Made by a program: the position numbers and the translations under genes. From positions 59,414,501 through 59,478,500 of the forward strand of contig NC_088928.1 in the NCBI RefSeq assembly GCF_038396675.1: a DNA stretch of 64,000 nt, written 5' to 3'. This DNA comes from Hydra vulgaris. Taxonomy: Eukaryota > Cnidaria > Hydrozoa > Anthoathecata > Hydridae. The notes beneath the pieces were generated by a model that searched no databases, was not told the DNA's origin, and saw nothing but the letters and a program-made list of their open reading frames with translations. Shown piece after piece: positions 1 through 11,784 of the stretch. Every line of letters starts with the position of its first letter. Positions within the stretch are counted from its first letter, which is position 1.

Positions 1-1884
1 GTGTGAAAAACACTAATATTCAAACCTGAAAAATTATTCAAATGTAGTTAAAATTATATTTATTATGAAAGAAAATATTTCAAAAATGCTTGTTTTTTAA
101 ATTAGTTATACTAATAAATAAGTTTTTTTATTACGGTTTCAGTTTCAACTATTTATTTAGTAAATTTTTAAGTAAAGGTGTTTTAATATACTATAAGTAT
201 TAGCTTAAATAAAAAATATTGTAAAAAACTCCTGACATCAGCATTTAAGAACATGATTTCAGAAGCACATTTCATTTTATTAAATTTTTACACATTAGGC
301 TATATCTGCGCAAAATTTCATAACGACTAAGCTACTTTATAATAAGTTTTTACAACTTATTGACAGTAGACACGACGTTTTTTTTTTGTATTTTTAATAA
401 ATTTGAAAAAAAGTGAGGTGAGCTAAAATAATCATAACTTTTTTTGCCCAAAATGGATTTTTGATATGTTAAAGTAGATAAAATTACGCTTCGAATGATA
501 CCAAATTCATTTTTATCCAAATTTTGTCCAGGTCGGACTCTAATTTGACTAGACTATATGATAATCTGATTAAAGATGGAGCTTCACTTGCTTCTAGGGT
601 TGGTGAATCACTTATTAAAAAGTCTTTTTTTGTTGTTGAATGTTAAAAAAAAAGAAAAGAATGTTAACAAAAACCATTTCATGGTGGACGACAACTTGCA
701 GGTAATGACAGCAGAAAGTTTTTGAAAAACGCTGACTTGCTTATTGACTTGCTTATTGACTTGCTTAACAGTTGAGGGAAAAACATGCAGTAGTTCATGC
801 ATGCATTGAAAATATTTTTGAACATAATTATTTTTTAAATGTAGTACAAACAACATCAACGTCTTATAATATAATAAATTTGTCATTCACACTGTGCATT
901 ATATAACCATTATATTTACAATAATTATATATAGCATATAAATTTTATTTTCCCGAGCAAGAAGAAGACAAATTGTCTTCCCAACAAGCTCTTCTTTCTT
1001 AGTATTGTGGAGCTAATATCATTTGAAGACTAACGATTTTTTTTTTTTGTCAGGTATCATTAACAGAAAGTTGAGGAGAAGAACATCATAGGCATTGCTT
1101 GCTTTAAAAATACTCTATTTGGTTTCATTCGCTGCAGTAGATATTCTTGTGATAGCATCTACTTTCTTAATTTTATTATAAATATTTGTCTCTTCGTTAT
1201 TACTTAATTTTATGTTATTTTTTCTGCTTCTTTAAGTAGTAATTAAGACGACACAACGAGGAATTTCATTCCCTAAAATACTTCCAAACATATTTTTAAA
1301 AGATGAAATAAAAAAAAAGGAAAATAAATGTCAAAATAAGAAAAAGAAAGTGAACAAAAAATTAAAAAAAAAACACACAGAAAATCAAACAAGTGAAGTA
1401 AAAATTTAACACAAAGAGAAAATTAAAAAAATAATAATAAAATAAGTAAAAAATAATAATATTCATTTGATTTAGGCTCGCTTTTTAATAAATAAATCTC
1501 AAGATGAAAAAACTTTATTTTTGATAAAATTCAAATTTTAAAGCATTTCATTAAAACTCAAAGCAAATAAATCAACTTAGGCAAAAATAAAACATAAAAA
1601 AATCTTATTAACCAGGACTACACCCTACAGTAATACAAATAATGCACCCTAAAGTAACGATTTGAAGATTTAATCTCCACGAACCAGGGAACTTAACGTT
1701 CATAAAAAAATTTTCTTTAATATAAATTGAAGTAATATAAATCAATTAGTCAATAATTTTACATTGAGGGAGTTCTAATTGTAGTCTTTTGATAGTCTCA
1801 TCTCTCATGGAACCAATCAATGTTTGCGAAACCACCAAAGTTTCTAAGTTTCTAAATGAAAATAATGATTTTAGAAAAAATGTT
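1..1884. other. AT-rich stretch without recognised gene
   Basis: I see no coding exon or transposon protein here. The sequence is A/T homopolymer-rich. The longest open frame (608-886, minus) has no family resemblance and begins in low-complexity sequence. Confidence 0.5.
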
Positions 1885-1937
1885 TTTATAGAAATATCTT
1901 TCATTATACAAGTTATAATGAAAGATATTTCTATAAA
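1885..1937. repeat. Perfect 24-bp fold-back hairpin
   Basis: Arms 1885-1908 and 1914-1937 are exact reverse complements around the 5-nt loop caagt. It is not inside a recognised gene. Confidence 0.9.
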
Positions 1938-1993
1938 GTCATAATAAAATATCTTTTTTGGCGTGTTATAATTTTGTTATTCAAATAAAATAC

Positions 1994-1998
<5 letters not shown>

Positions 1999-2084
<86 letters not shown>
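1999..2084. repeat. (TA)n microsatellite
   Basis: About 43 uninterrupted AT dinucleotides. It lies about 90 bp beyond the 3' end of the minus-strand LINE copy. Confidence 0.97.
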
Positions 2085-2086
<2 letters not shown>

Positions 2087-2331
2087 TTACACTCAAATGT
2101 AAACCTTACCAGAAATTTCGTGTTGAGAACATTATTTTAGTGATTGACCAGTAAGCTACTGTTTTTTTTTTAAACATCTTCGCTTCCAACAAGACTGCAA
2201 GCAACTACTATTAGAGTTGGAAGTTACTGGAAGAGAAAAGATGAAGTTTATAGAGCAAGAAAATGATTGACAGACGACTTAAAAGATTGCAAATTATATG
2301 AATCAGGAAAGCAAGATGAAGGAAGCGAACT

Positions 2332-3072
2332 TCAAAGAACTGATGTTCGAGAAAAAAAACTAGACGAACAAGAGTTTTTGGAGCACTTAGGAATGGTCAC
2401 GGAAAAAGGATGAGACTTAATTGAATGATGAGTAACACGAGAATGAATTTTAGTAGATGGCACAAGAGACGCTAGCTCTTTAGAGCAGTGCCCATTATAG
2501 TATTTGTAAAAAAGATAAAGAGAAGCAACATTATGACAATGTAAAGGTTGGAGGTTGGCTGCAAGAGCAGGTCCAACCATGTTTACAATGCGTTTTTGCA
2601 CCTTGTCTAAAAGAGAAAGAGCATCATTAGAAGATCCGCCCCAGATATGACAACAGTATTCCATACAAGGACGAATTTGAGATTTATAGAGATAAAAAAT
2701 AGAATCCGGAGTAAGAAAGTGCCGAGCACGATAAAGAGATGCAACCTTAGCAGATGCTAATTTTGCAATGGATTTGATATATGGTTTCCAAGAAAGATCG
2801 GAAGTAATAGTTAATCCTAGAGGAATAGAGGAAGATGACTCGTCAAGTACATTACCAATCATAAATATAGGAAGATCTAAATTATTGCGGTAACAATTGG
2901 CTGAAAAAAATTGGGTTTTATCTGAATTAAAGTTCACCAGCCACTGTGAGCCCCATGCTGTAGCAGAAGCGAGATCCTTTTCAAGCTCAAATGCCCCCTC
3001 CAAGCGATCAGAGAATGTTGGCTTCTTATCAAGACAAGAATAAATAGTAGTATCATCAGCGAACAATGCCAA
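2332..3072 (-). pseudogene. LINE reverse transcriptase, C-terminal part
   Basis: The open frame begins at the catalytic motif FADDTTIY, the YxDD-type box of LINE reverse transcriptases. It continues through the usual thumb and C-terminal region, including the WKPYIKSIAKLASAKVASLY segment and a [11 protein letters not shown] motif typical of jockey/CR1 RTs. The frame is intact for 246 codons to its own stop. The N-terminal fingers lie in another frame upstream (3153-3353), so a functional protein cannot be made. Near-identical segments recur at 45557-45889 and 41401-41500. Confidence 0.88.
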
Positions 3073-3152
3073 CTTTGATGTGAGAATATCTGGAAGTTCG
3101 TTAATGTAAATTATAAAGAGTGTAGGGCCAAGAATAGAACCTTGAGGAACCT

Positions 3153-3353
3153 CTATACTTTTATACTTCGATTGGAAAGGAAGGACACAATAACCTTAAA
3201 GATGTTACCAGATACACTGTAAGAAGAAAGATTATGGAGAAGACAAGCATGCCAAACTTTGTCAAAAACGTTAGAAATGTCAAGAGCGATAGCCTTAACC
3301 TCTCCACCTCTATCTAATGCACGATAAAACCTATCGGTTAATACTGTTAGCAA
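3153..3353 (-). pseudogene. LINE reverse transcriptase, fingers/palm fragment
   Basis: It contains [24 protein letters not shown], the LINE RT motif with the first catalytic Asp (written here only as part of the motif ALDIS..FDKVWH). A frameshift and deletion separate it from the following RT part at 3072. The same segment with fewer lesions is at 46146-46595. Confidence 0.85.
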
Positions 3354-3924
3354 ATCGGCTGTAGAACGAGAAGATTAAAATCGATATTGATGATCAGAAG
3401 GTAAGTTAATAAATTCAGGATGAGAGATTAAGTGTTTGTTAATTAAAGATTCAAAAACCTTGCTTATGATAGGAAGAAGAGTAATGGGACGGTAGTTAGA
3501 CGAGTCAAATCACTCTCCAGAATTTTTGAAAATAGGGATGACAGATGCTGCATTCTAGCATGCTGGAAAACAAGACTCCAATAAGCACTTGTTAAATAGT
3601 TTTGAAAGTATAGACAACAGCTCCAGAGAACACTTATGCAAGACTAAAACAGGTATGTTGTCTGGACCACAAGCTGCAGAAGAGTCTAAGCAGTAAATCA
3701 ATTTAGATACAGAAGAAAACAAGAGATGATATTAGACAAACCCTTTTTGCAATGGTTTCTAGCAATCTTTTTTCTAGAGAATTGTTTTGCTGATAGATAT
3801 GGAAGTAATGGTTTTGATTGGAAATTGCAGCTACACATTGTGAGGAAAACCAAGGAGAAGAGTGAGGCTTGACTTTGAATCGTTGAGAGGGAATAAACGA
3901 TTCCATGCCAGCCTGAATCCAAGA

Positions 3925-4060
3925 AGTTAAGTATTTTTTTTAAGTGTTTAAGTTGTTTTTTTAAGTATTTAAGTGTTTTTTTTTTAAGTATTTAAATTTT
4001 TATTTTTTTAAGTATTTAAGTTTTAAGTATTTAATTTTTTTATGAATTTAAGTTAAGTAT
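3925..4060. repeat. T-rich minisatellite inside LINE copy 1
   Basis: Irregular repeats of taagtatttaagtt with expanding T runs interrupt the LINE coding region. Confidence 0.75.
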
Positions 4061-4279
4061 AAGTTAGGCCATTTTTCAGAAGGAAGACAAAAGATTTCCC
4101 AGGGGCCATCATGAAGAAAATCATGGAAAGAGTCCCAGTCAGTTTTAAGGTAGTTGTAAGAGGTACGATGATAGGGGGATTCTGATGACGAAGAAGAATG
4201 AGATAATAGTTTTAGAGAGATCAAACTGTGATCAGAAGCACCGAATGGTGAATGTGAAGAAACTGAGCACTGCCTATGA

Positions 4280-4606
4280 TCAGAAACATGATATAAGCCG
4301 AGTAGAGAAAGTAAATGATTCAGGTTTTCTGGAAAGCGAGCTGGAAAGTTGACTATTTGAGTTAGAGACTAAAAAAAGGCAAAAGTTGGCCTTAACGCCT
4401 GCAGAGTCACTGACACTAGAGCCAAGCCATTCAGTGTGATGAGCATCAAAGTCACCGACAACAACAATATTGGTTGAAGGATGAAGAGAGAGGGCTTGGT
4501 CAATTTGATCAGAAATAACCTCGAAAAGAGTGCAGCCTTGAGATGAACGAGAGCGATATTGAACAAAGAGACTAATCTTAACCAGAGAGGGTGTGCCTAT
4601 GATCAT
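4280..4606 (-). pseudogene. LINE AP-endonuclease fragment
   Basis: The translation includes NIVVVGDFDAHHTEWLGS, matching the catalytic GDFNAHH motif of apurinic endonuclease domains in jockey-like LINEs. Here N is replaced by D. Only the C-terminal half of the domain remains in this frame. The same region is seen in LINE copies 2 and 3. Confidence 0.85.
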
Positions 4607-4659
4607 ATAACATCTATTTTTATTTTTCTCTTCTTCTTGAAATTAGTGACATTTGATTC

Positions 4660-5270
4660 TAGGAGTATCAAGTCAGCCGGAAACAAGCTTGTTGCGACTT
4701 AATATCACCTTTGAGTGACTTAGATTTACCCTCCTTTGCAAATGAGTTAGGGCAATTTAAAGAGTTTGTATAGGTGTTTCTTGATGAAAAACAAATAATT
4801 GTATTAATCTATACCCAAGAAAGGTGAACAGAATAAGTTCCCTAATGTTGATGATAACAAACTGCTTGGGAGAAAAAACTTTTAGTAAAAATGAAATAGA
4901 AAACAAAAGATGGTAGTAACCTCAATGCTTCAAGAATGGCTTCAATGACCTAGCTTGTATGAGTTTTGAAAAGACCATCATTTTAAATAGCCTTTGATTC
5001 AAAGATGAATTGTCAATGACTTCGTTAACCGAAAATTTGATGATATTTTTAATGACTTTTTAACAGAAAAGCTATGAAAACCTATTAGTGGTTTACTTTT
5101 GATTCAATAAAATTGACACTATTCAAATCTAACAAACTGACACTATTCCTGGAGAAAGTGTAACATTATTTTTGAATTCACACTATGTTATTATATGTGG
5201 GAACTTTTTTAATCATTGACCAATTTAAATTAAGCTAAGTGTTACTTTGATGTTTTCTTTTATTTGCCAT
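4660..5270. other. No gene recognised
   Basis: AT-rich sequence between LINE copy 1 and a Penelope-like remnant. I found no motif, repeat or exon. Confidence 0.45.
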
Positions 5271-5299
5271 ATGTATTTGGAAAAAGTGGTTGAATTTTT

Positions 5300-5400
5300 A
5301 AGTTTTTTATTTGTGAAGGAGAGTGAAAAGAAAAGAAAGAAAGAGTGTTTGTGGTAAGCCAAAAACACTCCTTCACAAATAAAAAACTGAAAAATTTTCT
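5300..5400. repeat. Imperfect inverted repeat at edge of Penelope-like fragment
   Basis: agttttttatttgtgaagga near 5300 pairs with tccttcacaaataaaaaact near 5370, separated by a purine-rich loop of about 50 nt. Confidence 0.75.
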
Positions 5401-5585
5401 TTGTTTATGCAATTGCATGGTGGGTGTTCATCTGAACTTTTAGATATAATTTTGTTGTTGTAGCTTTTAATTATTTTGTCAATATTTTTGGCGCAGCTAT
5501 AACTCACTTTAGTTGTATTTCGATTGAATAACTTATTTATTTGGGAAATTGAACAGTAAAAGACTTTGTAATTGTTTCTGCACAT
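5373..5585 (-). pseudogene. Penelope-like element, C-terminal fragment
   Basis: A 70-codon frame with a YSCAKNIDKIIKSYNNKI stretch followed by PPCNCINKE. This resembles the linker and the Cys-rich CNC motif that precede the GIY-YIG endonuclease of Penelope-like retroelements; the same CNC box occurs in the larger fragment at 24071. No catalytic residues of RT or endonuclease remain here. Assignment is by motif recognition only. Confidence 0.6.
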
Positions 5586-5596
5586 TATTTTTTTAA

Positions 5597-5598
<2 letters not shown>

Positions 5599-5686
<88 letters not shown>
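5599..5686. repeat. (TA)n microsatellite
   Basis: About 44 AT dinucleotides, uninterrupted, followed by ggggtcaaaaaaa. Confidence 0.97.
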
Positions 5687-5688
<2 letters not shown>

Positions 5689-5727
5689 GGGTCAAAAAAA
5701 AACTCTAACTAACTAAACAATATAATA

Positions 5728-5779
5728 ACAGGGCTTATTTATTTAATTATATAAATATAATTAAATAAATAAGCCCTGT
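5728..5779. repeat. Perfect 24-bp fold-back hairpin
   Basis: Arms 5728-5751 and 5756-5779 are exact reverse complements with a 4-nt loop (taaa). The outer ends are acagggct and agccctgt. Confidence 0.9.
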
Positions 5780-5834
5780 GTATATAAACACAAAAGAACC
5801 CCTCTATTCTATTCCGAAACATGGACGAGGGGGG

Positions 5835-5872
5835 CAACCATTTACATATATTGAAATATATGTAAATGGTTG
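5835..5872. repeat. 18-bp fold-back hairpin
   Basis: The sequence from caaccatttac to gtaaatggttg is an almost loop-free palindrome (2-nt loop), 55 bp after the previous hairpin. Confidence 0.85.
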
Positions 5873-5978
5873 TATGTAAAACCGCTATTTATTTTTATTG
5901 AAAAGAATAAACAAAAAATAAATGTATATTCAAAATATTATAAAAGATAAAAACACATTTAACTAACATTAATAATGT

Positions 5979-8835
5979 TTATCTCTTTATCTTTTTCTGC
6001 ATTACACCAAGCTCATCATTTGACTTAATCTTTGAAATTTTACTTGGTTTTTGTCCTGGTGATCTAAATACAGATCGAACTTTGTCTACAGGGAGCAATA
6101 TATATATTTTTTCAGTTTCATTAGAATATCTTTGAATATACTGCGCCATCATACCTATAGACCGTTCCAAATGGTCATTTACAAACATTAAATTTTCAGC
6201 ATATTTTTGAAAAAATTTTAAAGCATGATTGGGTATGCCAATAGTTTGGTGGAAGTGAGAACCAGTCTTTAACTCGTTGCTTATCAAGACCAATCATGTC
6301 AAAAATCAGGTTAGAAAATTCATCAACTAAGACAAACAGGGATGGTGGTTTTTTTCCAATATTTATATTCATTTTATAAATTTTCTTGATATCTTGTTTT
6401 ACTTTGTTCTCAGGTTTATACTAGTCAGAGCTAGGCATGTCAAATGACAGAATTGCTGATGCAATTTTGCCTTCTCTTCTAATGTTAAACCATCATCTAG
6501 CAAAGCTAGAGGTATCATTGTTGAGTCCAAATACCAACAATATTTATACAGAGATTCCAATACAGCATCAACAGCAGTTGGGTTTGTACATACCTTCTTG
6601 TACAGATGCATTTGATGTATGGCTATAATATCAAGAAAAGGAGCTTTGATGACATCCTCAGATTGTAAATACCATTTTGCATAAAAGAAAATAATAAATT
6701 CTGTAATAAGCCTAATTTCAGTTTTTAGTTTATCATTTTCTAGAACAAATGTAAGTTGGTTGGATACAAGCTGAAGCTTTAGATAATTAATTGCTTTTCC
6801 TTAAAATCTTAATCTGATGAATAGCACCTGTTTTTCGTACTTTATATGTAACAGGGGATAAGTAAGTGACAACTATTTCTGCAAGCTCATTTCTATCATC
6901 TCTTTTAATACCTGGTTTTAGTGATTTCGCCGGTTAACCGTTTCAAAAACCGGATAACAGTTCCCATCATTTTGCGGTTAACCGATTATTTGGTTATGGA
7001 GGGGGTTAATAAAAGGAGGGGGGATTTTTTATAAAAAATTTTAATTTATAAATTCAAATTAAAAAGTTTTTTACAAAACACGAATAAAACTTTTTAATTC
7101 TAGCGCGGCTTGCTGTCAAATGCACATTTTCTATCAGCCGTTTTATCATAATTTCAATATAATTTAATTTGCTTTTACTTTGGTGGGAAATAAACTAAGT
7201 TCGACGATTTTTAAAGCTTGTTTTCGCTGAACTTTTTGTTTTTATTTGTAACTGATATAATTATTTTTTAATTTTTAGGCCGATTTTCAGAGTTTTTTTT
7301 TTTAAATCTAAGGATATAAATTTAACTTTGATAACAAGTAAAAATTAATAAACGGGGGGGTCTTAATAAGCTAGGGAAAAATAATCAAAAATTAATAAAA
7401 GGGGGGGGGGGGGAGGTGACGTTTATTAGGAACTCGAGAGTAAAAACATGGAAAAAGACATTACAAAAAAATTACACATAAAGTCGTACAAACATATTAA
7501 CAACCACTATCAAATTTATATGCACTATAATTACAAAGCCACTTGACGTCACGGAACATTCTAACATTTAACTTAATATAATTACAAATTATAAGCCCTG
7601 TAAATTTTTTTTTATCAAAATGTTTTAATATCAGCGGATTTTTAAAAGCATTCTCTCATCTAAAAACATTTGATCAGGAAAAGAAAGATGTTATAAAGTT
7701 AAATTGCGTGTATTTAAAAAACTTATTGTTATGCGGACATAGATTGAAGCATGGATAAACTTGAATGTTCTCAAAACATCTTGGTCCGCAAAAATAATTT
7801 AAAGAACATTTGATAACACTAAAATACCGCCAAATCTACAAATAAACGAATTCTATTGGTTCAAAAAACACGCTGAGTAAGCAAAAAAAGTTCCAGAATA
7901 TTCCGAAAAATCTTTCTTAAAAATGAATTGTTAAAGTTGCATAAGTAATAAGTAATACTCTGAGATTTCTATTGTAAATTGTTATAAGAATATATTATCA
8001 AACAAAACTGATTAAATTAACATTTAAATTAATAAAATAAGTTTATAATCTTTTATCAATTAAGATATGTCAAACAATATGCGTCATAAGTAAGTTGTTA
8101 CTTTCTATAAAAATTTTAAGTCGGTTTTTATTATTCGAAAATAGATATTTGATATTCGAAGAAAATCCGGTTAACCGAAAAACCGGATAACCGGCGAAAT
8201 CACTACCTGGTTTATCAATGTAAGCTCTGCAAAATGTTAATGAATTCTCAGCTGCCTTCTTTAAAAGATTGCTTTTAACGTTATTCTAATCAAACCGTAA
8301 GAATTGTATTGGATTATAATTAAAATTAGGTTCTTCAATGTTTTTTAATTTTTTGAAAAGAGGATTATCAGGTCCATTTGTTTTATCATTAGTCACTAAT
8401 TTCCAAAAGTAAAGCATTCTAAGTTTGTTCAAATGATGTCTAAAGGCTATTTGGAGGAGATATTTATCCAGTTCTTTAGATACCCCAACTTATTGGGTGT
8501 GAACAATTTTTCTTCCTGCTACTTTCTTTTGCCTAATTTATAGAAATTTTTTAATGTTAGTTTTAAATTTTAGAATTAGTAGAAAAGAGAATAAAGTAAT
8601 AGAGGTTAAACCAGAGCTGAAGTAGTTAACTAAAAGCATTGAGTATCTTTATTCTATACTTAATATCTTCTGAACAAATAACAAACCTTTCTGATTTTCA
8701 AGAAATTTTAAGTCTTCAACCTTGTCTTTTAGGGATCTTTTTTTATCTTTACTGATCACGCTTTTGAGATTAGAATTACTAGCCCAAAAGGTTTTTTTTA
8801 TTTCAATGTCAAACTTGTTTTGTTTAGCCAAATCG
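5979..8835 (-). pseudogene. U2: decayed transposase-like gene of an unnamed family
   Basis: Read on the minus strand from 8831 to 5979, skipping the insertion at 6919-8205, a once-continuous protein can be followed through several frameshifts and stops. Segments visible in order: DIEIKKTFWASN (8830), a FRHHLNKLRMLYFWKL segment (8450), YKVRKTGAIH then KAINYLKLQL (6830), ITEFIIFFYAKWYLQ (6720), VCTNPTAVDAVLESL (6560), LDDGLTLEEKAKL (6480), and NDHLERSIGMMAQYIQ (6170). I recall uncharacterised multi-copy proteins in Hydra and some insects with this plan (GAxHHARFMAK, FYAxWF, NDxxERxV), but know no name for them. Presumed transposon-encoded because it is repeated and decayed. Function is inference. 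Confidence 0.55.
6919..8205. mobile_element. Non-autonomous hAT-type element with 8-bp target duplication
   Basis: The ends are tagtgatttcgccggttaac and its near-complement gttaaccgaaaaaccggataaccggcgaaatcacta. Both sides carry the direct repeat cctggttt (6911-6918 and 8206-8213). An 8-bp duplication is the hAT hallmark. The 1287-bp interior holds no transposase. It has runs of G (7355-7361 and about 7399-7412), unusual in this AT-rich window. It sits inside U2 and interrupts its reading. Confidence 0.88.
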
Positions 8836-8849
8836 ACACTAGTTCCTCA

Positions 8850-9205
8850 TTTTGCATTTTTTTTCAAGTTGGAATAAGACTTGTGCAAATTAAAAATTTT
8901 TTTTAACTAAAACTCAATCAGTTAACACATCATTGCACAAGTATGAGCTTTTTAAACTAAAAGTCCTTTACATAGTAAGTAAAAAAAAAATTTAAAAAAA
9001 CATATTTAACTCCTCCCTCAAGAGGTCCGAAAATGACCACTTTTCAGTCATTTTTTCCCTAAATTAATGGTTTGAGGGGGAGGGGTCAAAAGTGATTCTA
9101 CAGCGCTCAAACTTTTTGAGGTTCATTTTTTATATATTTGCTCCAAATTTAGGGGATATGGTTTTTTTGTTTTCAAAATTTACTTTTTTTGACTCCCCCT
9201 AATAT
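8850..9205. other. No gene recognised
   Basis: Contains short G-rich and C-rich words (ccctcaagaggtccg, gagggggaggggtc) but no exon or repeat that I can name. Confidence 0.4.
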
Positions 9206-9210
9206 ATATA

Positions 9211-10143
9211 CAGTGGTGGCCAAAAGTATGGAAACTTTTCAAAAATGCTTTTTATTTATTTATAAAAAATGCAACACTTACTACATATTATGCATATGTT
9301 TATTGAAGTCGTAATACAACTTTTTAATAAAATAAAACATTCTTTTTTTATTAACATACACAAAAAAAAATTAAATTTTTAAATTAGGCCTGGTCATAAG
9401 TATGGAAACTTATGACCATTTTAAATGTTCTCTTGCAAACAATAATCTACCCATCTTATTTTTCTTAGAAATTAACGGTTTTTTGACAGCCACTCTTCCA
9501 AATAAGCCGGCATCATTTAACCTTCTACGAACTGTCCTGTCAGGTAGTAAAACTCCATGCTGTTCCAAAATTTCTTCTTTTATATCCTTTGATGACTTTC
9601 TAGGATCTTTTGTAGAAGTATTTTTTGTAACTTTATCCAATCTTTTTGTTGTTTTTCTTGGTCTTCCAGGTTTCATTTTCACTTCCACAGTTCCCCTTTC
9701 TTTGAATTTTTTAATAATTTTGAAACTGTACCTTTTTGAACTTGAAAATTTCGAGAAATATCAATTGGTTTATTACCGTTTTTAAAACACTCAATTATTT
9801 TATTTTTAATATCACTAGAATAATATTTTTGCGGTGCCATACTGATTAATATAAAAGTAAACTATGATGAACTAACAAAGATTTCAATTCTAACACGTTT
9901 TAATTCTAAATGATAAGATTTGTTTATGTTTAGTGACAAGTTTGAACAAGTTTCCATACTTTTGTCCAATCGAAATTAAGAAATATTAGTATGTAATAAA
10001 ATGTCTTAGAAAAGACAAATTCAAACTTGTAGTATATATAAAGTAGACTATTGCAAGTACACTAGGGTTAAATAATTTTGGTTTTATTTAATACAAATTA
10101 AAAAAAAATGTAATTTTAAAAAAGTTTCCATACTTTTGGCCAC

Positions 10144-10147
<4 letters not shown>
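9211..10147 (-). mobile_element. Tc1-like element 1, internally deleted, with double (IR/DR) ends
   Basis: The left end starts cagtggtggccaaaagtatg and the right end reads gtttccatacttttggccac. Flanks are TA-rich, as expected for TA-targeting Tc1/mariner. Each end has a second inner copy of the core agtatggaaactt: 9225 and 9399 on the left, 9960 and 10134 on the right (end points), with 174-bp spacing on both sides. The element is only 937 bp and lacks the transposase catalytic domain. Confidence 0.9.
9410..9840 (-). pseudogene. Tc1-like transposase, DNA-binding half only
   Basis: The start is MAPQKYYSSDIKNKII at 9840, a typical Tc1 N-terminal helix-turn-helix, followed by the GRPRKTT AT-hook-like linker and a second helix-turn-helix ending FAREHLKW. 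A 1-bp gain in a G run near 9695 (aaaggggaac) shifts the frame between the two halves. The frame stops right after KWS, and the DDE catalytic domain is absent. It could at most make a DNA-binding fragment. Confidence 0.88.

Positions 10148-10176
<29 letters not shown>
10148..10176. repeat. (TA)n bridge between two Tc1 elements
   Basis: A short TA tract is all that separates the right end of Tc1 element 1 from the left end of Tc1 element 2. Confidence 0.9.
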
Positions 10177-10179
<3 letters not shown>

Positions 10180-10431
10180 TATCGGACAAAACGAGTGCAA
10201 CCAAATAATGCTAATTTAGTTTCTTTATATAAAAGTGCTGCATTTTTTCAATTTAGAGAAATAACTATGTAATTGTTTAGAGACAAAGTTCTTCAAGTTT
10301 TATTCATCACAAAGTTCATTATTTGTACACGAAAGTTAATAAATTAATCAAAAGTATTTAAAAAAAGTTGATTTCCTTCTGGACAAAACAAGTGCAACTC
10401 GACAAAATGTTGACCAAGCTGTATTTCGCTA

Positions 10432-11488
10432 TCAATATTTCGTGGCGAATCTTTTGTTGTCGATCACAGCCTTGCATCTTCGAGGCATAGATTCGATCAG
10501 GTGATCAATGAAACTTTGTGGAATCGCTGGCCAGGCCTTTTGGATTTGTTTAAACAGTTGATCCTTATTACGAACACCTTCACGATTAATTCTGCGGTTG
10601 TCGATTTCCCACAGGTTCTCGATAGGGTTGAGATCTGGATATTGAGGCGACCAATCCATCACCGATAGGTGGTTGTCTTGAAACCACTGCTTGACTACTT
10701 TTGCAGTGTGTTTCGGATCGTTGTCTTGCTGAAAAATCCATTTTATTGGCATATTCCATTCAGCATGAGGTAACATAACATCTTTCAGGATATTTTTATA
10801 CATGAAACGGTCCATTATTTCATTGTTTCGATGTATTGGACCTAGACTGTTAGCAGAAAAAAACCCCCAGACCATTACATTGCCTCCACCATGCTTTACG
10901 GTCTTATGGCAGTAACGTAAATCGAGGCATTTTCCGGCCGGTCGACGTACACGGCAAATGCCATTGCTCCCAATGATGTTGAACTTCGATTCATCACTGA
11001 ACAGGACAGTTCGCCATTTCTGCACATTCCAGTCAATATGAGATGTAGCAAACAGGAGTCTTTTCTTCTAGTTTTTTAGTAAAATCAGCGGTTTCTTTGC
11101 AGGGCGTCGAGAAAACAATCCGGCTTCAACAGCACGCCGCCTGATTGTTCAGTCTGATACAGGCAGCTCTAATTGCTTTTTTATCTCGACTGATGATATT
11201 CAGAGATCCTTCTTGACAGATCTTACGATCATAGAATCCTCTCTAGAAGTGGTGGAACGCGGTCTTCCACCTTTGTTATCTGCTGCCAACTTCCCCGTAG
11301 AACAATATTTGGAACATAGTCTTGATATGGTCCATTTTTTCAAATAACTTTTTAAAGGTGGAAAAGTGGTTTATAAGTGGAATGTCACAAATACTTTTTT
11401 GTGACATTCCACTTACGTAATCGCCAATAATTTTCTTTCTTAGTTCCAACCCAAGACTGTCGGGAGCCATTTTTGCACTTGAAGTCAT
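10432..11488 (-). pseudogene. Tc1-like DDE transposase, N-terminal part broken
   Basis: The C-terminal 197 codons (11025-10432) are intact and carry the catalytic triad: D in FSDESKF, D in QQDNDPKH, and E in NPIENLWE. The spacing of the last two fits DD34E. Other family motifs visible are KHGGGNVMVWG and SPDLNPIE-like sequence. The N-terminal helix-turn-helix begins near 11488 (GLELRKKIIGDYVSGMSQKSIC) but is interrupted by an inverted duplication at 11374-11415 and then by stops and shifts up to 11030. The element is therefore probably inactive even though its catalytic core survives. Confidence 0.9.
11374..11415. repeat. Fold-back hairpin inside the Tc1 transposase
   Basis: Arms 11374-11391 and 11398-11415 are perfect complements (18 bp) with a 6-nt loop. 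It replaces the expected second helix of the transposase DNA-binding domain. Confidence 0.88.
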
Positions 11489-11784
11489 AAAAATAATAAA
11501 AATAAATAATCACGCTTCTCAAGGCTTACCGTGTTACATTTACCTTGCGATGATACAATAATGCTCTGTGGATCGCAACGTCTTGGTTGGATGTGGACTG
11601 TATTGATATAATGAAACACTTGTTGTATTTCACTTCTTGTATTGATGTTCTTTGATAAAACACTTTGATAAAACTCACTTCGATAAACTGTCTTGATAAT
11701 ACTGACTGATTGACTTCCATATACTGACTGAATTACATGTCGGTTTACATGTCTCTTATATAGTAAAATGAACCTGTGTGAACC

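Larger units (their letters stand above)
2175..4640 (-). mobile_element. LINE copy 1 (jockey/CR1-type non-LTR retrotransposon), decayed
   Basis: Read on the minus strand, the order is an AP-endonuclease fragment (about 4606-4280), a broken middle, then reverse transcriptase (3353-2332) and a short 3' tail ending near 2175. The 3' tail is shared with copies at 45.4 kb and, in plus orientation, at 13.96-14.18 kb. Frames are broken by several shifts and stops, so it is not autonomous. Assignment to the jockey/CR1 group rests on the RT and endonuclease motifs seen; the exact clade would need a tree. Confidence 0.88.

Noticed and set aside
608..886. 92-codon minus frame
   Set aside because: No recognisable domain; includes short direct repeats (cttgcttattga) read as NKQV units; likely chance.
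9402..9785. 127-codon plus frame in Tc1 element 1
   Set aside because: Antisense shadow of the transposase DNA-binding domain.
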